In this document: positions 41,884 through 45,685 of the stretch, piece by piece
How the letters are laid out: every line of letters starts with the position of its first letter
Numbering within the stretch: position 1 is the stretch's first letter
DNA from: Nitrospirota bacterium
Lineage (GTDB): Bacteria > Nitrospirota > Thermodesulfovibrionia > Thermodesulfovibrionales > JdFR-88
Direction: 5' to 3'
Assembly: GCA_021789555.1 (NCBI GenBank)
Contig: JAJYJK010000018.1
Location: 1-45,685 of the forward strand
Length of the DNA: 45,685 nt
Made by a program: the position numbers and the translations under genes
Notes under the pieces: model-generated
Databases searched by the model: none
The model's input: the letters and a program-made list of their open reading frames with translations, nothing else
What the model was told of the DNA's origin: nothing

Positions 41884-42939
41884 ATGGTGGAAATAGACGG
41901 CAGTACGGGAGAGGGCGGCGGCCAGATATTGAGGACTGCCCTGGCCCTTTCCTGTCTGAAGCAGATTTCGGTCAGGCTCTTAAATATCAGGAAAAAAAGG
42001 AAAAAAACGGGGCTCCAGCCGCAGCACCTTTGGGCCGTGAGGGCCTCGGCTGCCATATCAAAAGCAGATGTCCGGGGAGACGAGATAGGCTCAGAGGAAT
42101 TGACCTTCTCTCCAGGCCCGGTCCGGCCGGGCGATTACCTCTTCGATATAGGCACGGCAGGCTCAACTACGCTCCTTTTCCAGACCATCCTGCCGGCACT
42201 GGCATTTGCAAAAGGGGCCTCGACTGTAAGGATTATCGGGGGCACCCATAACCCGCTCGCCCCGCCTTTCGAATATGTGAAAGAGGTCTTCCTGCCCATG
42301 TTGGGCAGACTGGATCTGAATGCCAGGGCGAACATAAAACGGTATGGTTTTTATCCCAAGGGAGGAGGCATAGTGGAGTTTTTCATAGATAATGGCCAAT
42401 TAACCGGAGCCGACATAGTGGAGAGAGGACGGCTTTTGTCGCTCTCCGGCATCTCAGCCGTCGCCAATCTGCCGATCTCCATCGCGGAAAGACAGCGGGC
42501 CTCCGCGGCTTTAAAACTGAAAGACTTTTCCCCTGAAATAGTGATACGGGAACTTCCTTCCTACGGTGCCGGGACTTTCGTGTTCCTTCTGGCCAGGTAT
42601 GAGGGCGCGCTATGCGGTTTCAGTTCATTGGGAGAGCGCGGGAAAAGGGCAGAAACAGTCGGCGAGGAGGCCGCGGCGAAATTCCTCGCCCACCATTACC
42701 CGGAAGATGCCGGGGCATCCGGAGAAATGTCCGGAAACGCGGCCCTAGATCCCAACATGGCGGACCAGATAGCTCTGTACCTTGCCCTCTCGCGCCGGAA
42801 AAGAAAGATATCTTTCTCCACTTCAAGGACTACGGAACATCTGTTTACAAACCTTTGGGTAATAAGCAGGTTCGTCAGGTTTGAATATGCAATTACCGGA
42901 GAGAAAGGAAAACCTGGCCTGGTGGAGCTGAGATTCTGA
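41884..42939 (+). CDS. rtcA: RNA 3'-terminal phosphate cyclase
   Basis: This 351-residue RtcA converts RNA 3'-phosphate to a 2',3'-cyclic phosphate with ATP. It shows IDGSTGEGGGQILRTALALS, GTHNPLAPPFEYVKEVFLPM, RYGFYPKGGGIVEF and the nucleophilic His in SRTTEHLFTNLWVI near the C-terminus. The full family length is present. No clear Shine-Dalgarno lies before ATG 41884. No rtcB or rtcR partner is next to it, and no sigma-54 site is seen upstream. Confidence 0.93.
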   Translation: MVEIDGSTGEGGGQILRTALALSCLKQISVRLLNIRKKRKKTGLQPQHLWAVRASAAISKADVRGDEIGSEELTFSPGPVRPGDYLFDIGTAGSTTLLFQTILPALAFAKGASTVRIIGGTHNPLAPPFEYVKEVFLPMLGRLDLNARANIKRYGFYPKGGGIVEFFIDNGQLTGADIVERGRLLSLSGISAVANLPISIAERQRASAALKLKDFSPEIVIRELPSYGAGTFVFLLARYEGALCGFSSLGERGKRAETVGEEAAAKFLAHHYPEDAGASGEMSGNAALDPNMADQIALYLALSRRKRKISFSTSRTTEHLFTNLWVISRFVRFEYAITGEKGKPGLVELRF

Positions 42940-42989
42940 TTCCTGATGCCGTATGCTTAAAGTCGGAAAATCGATTGCCTCCTTTTGTT

Positions 42990-44120
42990 TCAAATCTGCC
43001 GGTGCGGGGCCGCAGGCGCACATAGGACACCCTTTTTGGAAAGAAGTATTTGCCAGACCTGGAGACACCGGGACCTGAATGTGCCCGCGGCACTTAACAG
43101 ATAATACTTCCACATCCGATAAAACCTCTGATCATAGAACTCATTCAGTTTATCCCAATTCCCGTCAAAGTTGTTAAACCATGAGATCAGGGTCGCATCG
43201 TAATCATGGCCCAGGTTCTGTACGTCTTCCACTATGAACAAGCCTTCAATAGAGGCGCTGATTTGCTTCATCGAGGGAATGAGCGAATTAGGGAAAATAT
43301 ACTTGCCCATCCAGGGGTCAGTGGTAACCTGCGAGACGTCTCTCCCTATGGTATGCAACAGAAACAGCCCATGGTCTGTCAGGCAATCGTGCGCCTTCTG
43401 CATATAGGTCCTGTAATTCCTGTATCCCACATGCTCGAACATGCCGATAGATGCGATATGGTCAAATTTTTCGTCCATATCCCTGTAATCCTGCAACCTG
43501 ATTTCTATGGGCAGTCCGCAGCACAATTGCCTTCCGAGCGAAACCTGCTCGCTTGAGACCGTTATGCCCACGGCCTCCGCATTATAGTGTTCGGCCGCAT
43601 ACCTGGCAAGGCTTCCCCAGCCGCAACCGATGTCCAGAATCCTGTCGCCCGTCTTGATGCCCAATTTCCGGCAGATCAGATCCAGCTTGGCTTCCTGGGC
43701 ATCATCCAGGTTCCCTGCCCCCTTCCAGTAGGCGCAGCTGTAGACCATTCTCCTGTCGAGCATACTTTTAAAGAGATCGTTTCCCCTATCGTAATGCCTC
43801 TCTCCTATCCGGAATGCCCTTGACTTCCTGCCCGGGTTAATGAGCCTGGCACCCAGCACCCGTAAAAGGAGCCTCCAACTTTTCTTGATCCTGTCCTCCG
43901 GCTGGGTAGGCAGTATCCTTGAGAAAAACTCGTCCAGGCGTTCGCACTCCCACCACCCCTCCATATACGATTCCCCGAGCCCCAAACTGCCGTCCCTCAC
44001 CACTCGCCGGTAAAACCTCTCATCCTTCACCCGGATGTCCCACGGGTTTTCGCCATCGAGAGCGATCCCTGCGGGATATAGAATTTCCTGAATAATGCTT
44101 TTTGATCTATCAGTTCCCAT
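42990..44120 (-). CDS. cfa: Cyclopropane-fatty-acyl-phospholipid synthase
   Basis: This 376-residue SAM-dependent enzyme transfers a methylene to unsaturated acyl chains of phospholipids. It carries LGLGESYMEGWWECERLDEF, YDRGNDLFKSMLD, YSCAYWKGAGNLDDAQ, the SAM motif ILDIGCGWGSLARYAAE, GMFEHVGYRNY and WFNNFDGNWDKLNEFYDQRF. This is a full-length match, convergent with rtcA (50 bp gap). The C-terminal 25 residues are Cys/Pro-containing and variable. Confidence 0.93.
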   Translation of the reverse strand: MGTDRSKSIIQEILYPAGIALDGENPWDIRVKDERFYRRVVRDGSLGLGESYMEGWWECERLDEFFSRILPTQPEDRIKKSWRLLLRVLGARLINPGRKSRAFRIGERHYDRGNDLFKSMLDRRMVYSCAYWKGAGNLDDAQEAKLDLICRKLGIKTGDRILDIGCGWGSLARYAAEHYNAEAVGITVSSEQVSLGRQLCCGLPIEIRLQDYRDMDEKFDHIASIGMFEHVGYRNYRTYMQKAHDCLTDHGLFLLHTIGRDVSQVTTDPWMGKYIFPNSLIPSMKQISASIEGLFIVEDVQNLGHDYDATLISWFNNFDGNWDKLNEFYDQRFYRMWKYYLLSAAGTFRSRCLQVWQILLSKKGVLCAPAAPHRQI

Positions 44121-44250
44121 TCTTCCTCAGTCGCCCCATTCCGCTCTCTCTAATGATTACATGCTATCAATTCTCGCCCCTTTTTCCAATGGCGTTGATA
44201 AAATTATAAAATTACGCGTTTCATTACAAAACCGGGGCAAATAAAATATG

Positions 44251-45144
44251 CTAATCACCGCACATCTTACCGATTAAAACGGAGCATCTTGAGTGCGAAA
44301 GCACGTTTCTCGACACGCTCCCCATCATCCCCTTGATTCCGGTCAACCCCCGGCACCCTACGGCTATCAGGTCGGCTTTTAAAGTCTCCGATACGGCTAG
44401 TATTTCCGAAGAGGCATCGCCTTCCACCGACAAAACATTTACATGCTCAAATCTCCTGCTTAAATAATCCCTTGCCCGATCGATTATCCTGCCGGATTTC
44501 ATGCGCTCGGATTCCCTGGCCGTTTCGACGATCTCAATAAACCTTTCCCTGATTTCAGGAACAACTGTAAGAGGTATATCCGAAAGGATCGGCGGCGTTA
44601 CGTTTAATACCATAATCTCGGAATTGTCGGGAAACGGCATCGAAGATAAAAATTCCTGGGTGGAAATTGAATAATCGGAGCCGTCCGTGGCAAAAAGTAT
44701 TTTCATCCCATCCCGCTTAATACTCAAAGGCAACTTGGTAACGAGGACAGGTATTGAGGATTTGATGGCAACGGCCCGTGTAACGCTCCCCAGAAGAAGT
44801 GATTCAATGCCTTTTATTCCTCTTGCGCCCATAACAATCAAATCCATTCCTGCTTCCGCTGTTTTTTCTACGATAGTCTGCTTGGCGGGGCCTTCAACAA
44901 TAGCGGTGCTGATTTTTGCTTTCACCGGCTTTAAAATATTCAAAGCAGAATCCAGAATCCCGGGCACCAATAATTTCTTGAGCTCTTTTATTGCCTGGTA
45001 GGATTTCTCATTGTAGGGGAAATGGCTACAATGGAGCGCATGGAAAACGGTAATTTCATCATTAGGATACAAATTCAGAAAGGTCAAAAATTTTGCCGCG
45101 CCTTCCGAGTATTTGGACCCGTCGATGGGAAGTAATATTTTCAT
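44251..45144 (-). CDS. Tandem universal stress protein (two UspA domains)
   Basis: This 297-residue protein has two UspA folds. The first opens MKILLPIDGSKYSEGAAKF and has the nucleotide-loop GARGIKGIESLLLGSVTRAVA. The second opens MKILFATDGSDYSISTQEF and has GCRGLTGIKGMMGSVSRNVLSH followed by SVLIGKM. Both have the G-x2-G-x9-G-S ATP-binding pattern. Upstream it faces the gene at 45252, and the intervening ~100 bp holds the divergent promoters. Confidence 0.92.
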   Translation of the reverse strand: MKILLPIDGSKYSEGAAKFLTFLNLYPNDEITVFHALHCSHFPYNEKSYQAIKELKKLLVPGILDSALNILKPVKAKISTAIVEGPAKQTIVEKTAEAGMDLIVMGARGIKGIESLLLGSVTRAVAIKSSIPVLVTKLPLSIKRDGMKILFATDGSDYSISTQEFLSSMPFPDNSEIMVLNVTPPILSDIPLTVVPEIRERFIEIVETARESERMKSGRIIDRARDYLSRRFEHVNVLSVEGDASSEILAVSETLKADLIAVGCRGLTGIKGMMGSVSRNVLSHSRCSVLIGKMCGD

Positions 45145-45251
45145 ATTCCATCCATTATCTAAATTATAGGGAAAGACGGAATGACAGGCTAGACGTTGAC
45201 TTCATTGGGCAGACCTTCAGACGGCCCTTTCAGATTGGAGTAGAATATAAA

Positions 45252-45555
45252 TTGACAGGCGCTGATCCGCATATACTGATCCCGGAGCGGCTTCGGGAAA
45301 ACGGCACATGGAAGATATATCCCATGGAACATACCGGGCATAGAGTTTCGGGCGGCATCCTTCTGTACAGGCTCTATGATGTGTCGTGGGATATTGATCT
45401 TGCCGCCGTAGAAGAAAGAGTCAGGGACTACAAACGTCAGAGTATCGACAGGAAACGCTTCACCAAGGCTTTTGAATTTATAAACCCGCCACTTTCACTG
45501 ACCCTGAAGACCTTTGAAAAAGATCTGCACGGGAAACTATTCACTACTAATGTTT
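45252..45555 (+). pseudogene. N-terminal part of a conserved protein (RMD1/DUF155-like) cut by an insertion sequence
   Basis: From a TTG at 45252 (GGAG 12 bases upstream) the frame reads TGADPHILIPERL, WKIYPMEHTGHRVSGGILLYR, LYDVSWDIDLAAVEERV, FEFINPPLSLTLKTFEKDL. The YDV-x-IDL segment and the PPL-xL strand recall the N-terminus of RMD1/DUF155-type proteins, but the match is tentative. After about KLFTTNVYG the frame runs into what looks like the terminal repeat of an insertion sequence and stops at 45626, so the rest of the gene is lost or displaced to the right of the window. Confidence 0.4.
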
Positions 45556-45685
45556 ATGGGGGTCTTCTCCAAATCGAGTGGGCGATTGTAAGTTGTATTT
45601 CATATCGGCTTGAGCATACAGGTTAGGATTTTAAGGCGCAGATATTCCTCATCACGCAAGCCGTAAGCCCTTCTCTGGATCACCC
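45556..45685 (-). mobile_element. Insertion sequence end with 3' part of its transposase (ISL3-like), cut by window edge
   Basis: Reading the minus strand from the window end down to the TGA at 45600-45602, the frame gives VIQRRAYGLRDEEYLRLKILT and ends CMLKPI, a typical transposase C-terminus of the ISL3-like kind. Beyond the stop, GGGTCTTCTCCAAATCGAGTGG (plus strand, from about 45556) looks like a terminal inverted repeat. The other end is outside the window. Confidence 0.6.

Noticed and set aside
1-45685. CRISPR array, prophage or integron
   Set aside because: No regularly spaced repeats, phage structural genes, integrase or attC-like sites were seen on either strand.

Overview
The window looks like a chromosomal piece of a Gram-negative anaerobe or facultative anaerobe, probably of the Nitrospirota/Desulfobacterota type. 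This is inferred from gene content, not from a marker gene: System II cytochrome c biogenesis, sigma-54 two-component control, a cytoplasmic molybdoenzyme with NuoE/F/G-like partners, CO dehydrogenase remnants, and a PflX-like radical SAM protein. About 60 features are supported. Roughly a quarter are pseudogenes or gene fragments, which is high for a bacterial chromosome.

Layout. (1) 1-3.6 kb: the 3' part of recQ, a broken antitoxin-like gene, then a cytochrome c peroxidase with an internal deletion and a catalase truncated after about 164 codons. (2) 3.7-16.75 kb: the most coherent and intact module. A minus-strand operon runs from 11.73 kb down to 3.87 kb: two half-size TauE/SafE-type permeases (one with a large exported domain), a PsrA/PhsA-type molybdopterin oxidoreductase without an export signal, a four-cluster ferredoxin subunit, a CBS-domain protein, and NuoE-, NuoF- and NuoG(N-terminal)-like subunits. 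It is preceded by a near-consensus sigma-54 promoter and upstream palindromes. Divergently encoded are a membrane sensor kinase, an NtrC-family activator with an intact GAFTGA motif, and a CcsA/ResB pair. I infer a regulated, NAD(P)H- or ferredoxin-linked cytoplasmic oxidoreductase acting on a small anion, probably a sulfur compound, that is moved by the split permease.

(3) 16.8-19.6 kb: insertion-sequence zone with an internally deleted IS256-type element, a membrane-protein gene broken next to it, and a complete IS5-type element flanked by a CTAG duplication. (4) 19.6-31.6 kb: a plus-strand cluster for glycogen/starch breakdown and phosphoketolase fermentation with stress-type accessories: pgm, glgP, slipin, glgX, a HAD hydrolase, ackA, a PRC-barrel protein, xfp, fba and a P-type ATPase. 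Most members are damaged by deletions, -1 frameshifts or a stop codon. The stress protein, glgX and the HAD gene look intact.

(5) 31.6-35.5 kb: intact single genes on the minus strand (nitroreductase, Lys/Arg-tailed protein, MtfA peptidase, stand-alone AICAR transformylase, exported rhodanese). (6) 35.5-39.7 kb: a decayed CO dehydrogenase locus with intact cooF, cooS carrying two deletions, and a complex I-like antiporter subunit whose 3' end is joined to a truncated mddA-like gene. (7) 40-45.7 kb: radical SAM protein, a 6S-RNA-like non-coding element, a helical protein, rtcA, a cyclopropane fatty acid synthase, a tandem UspA protein, and a gene cut off by another insertion sequence at the right edge.

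All identifications come from reading the translated sequence. No database search was possible.
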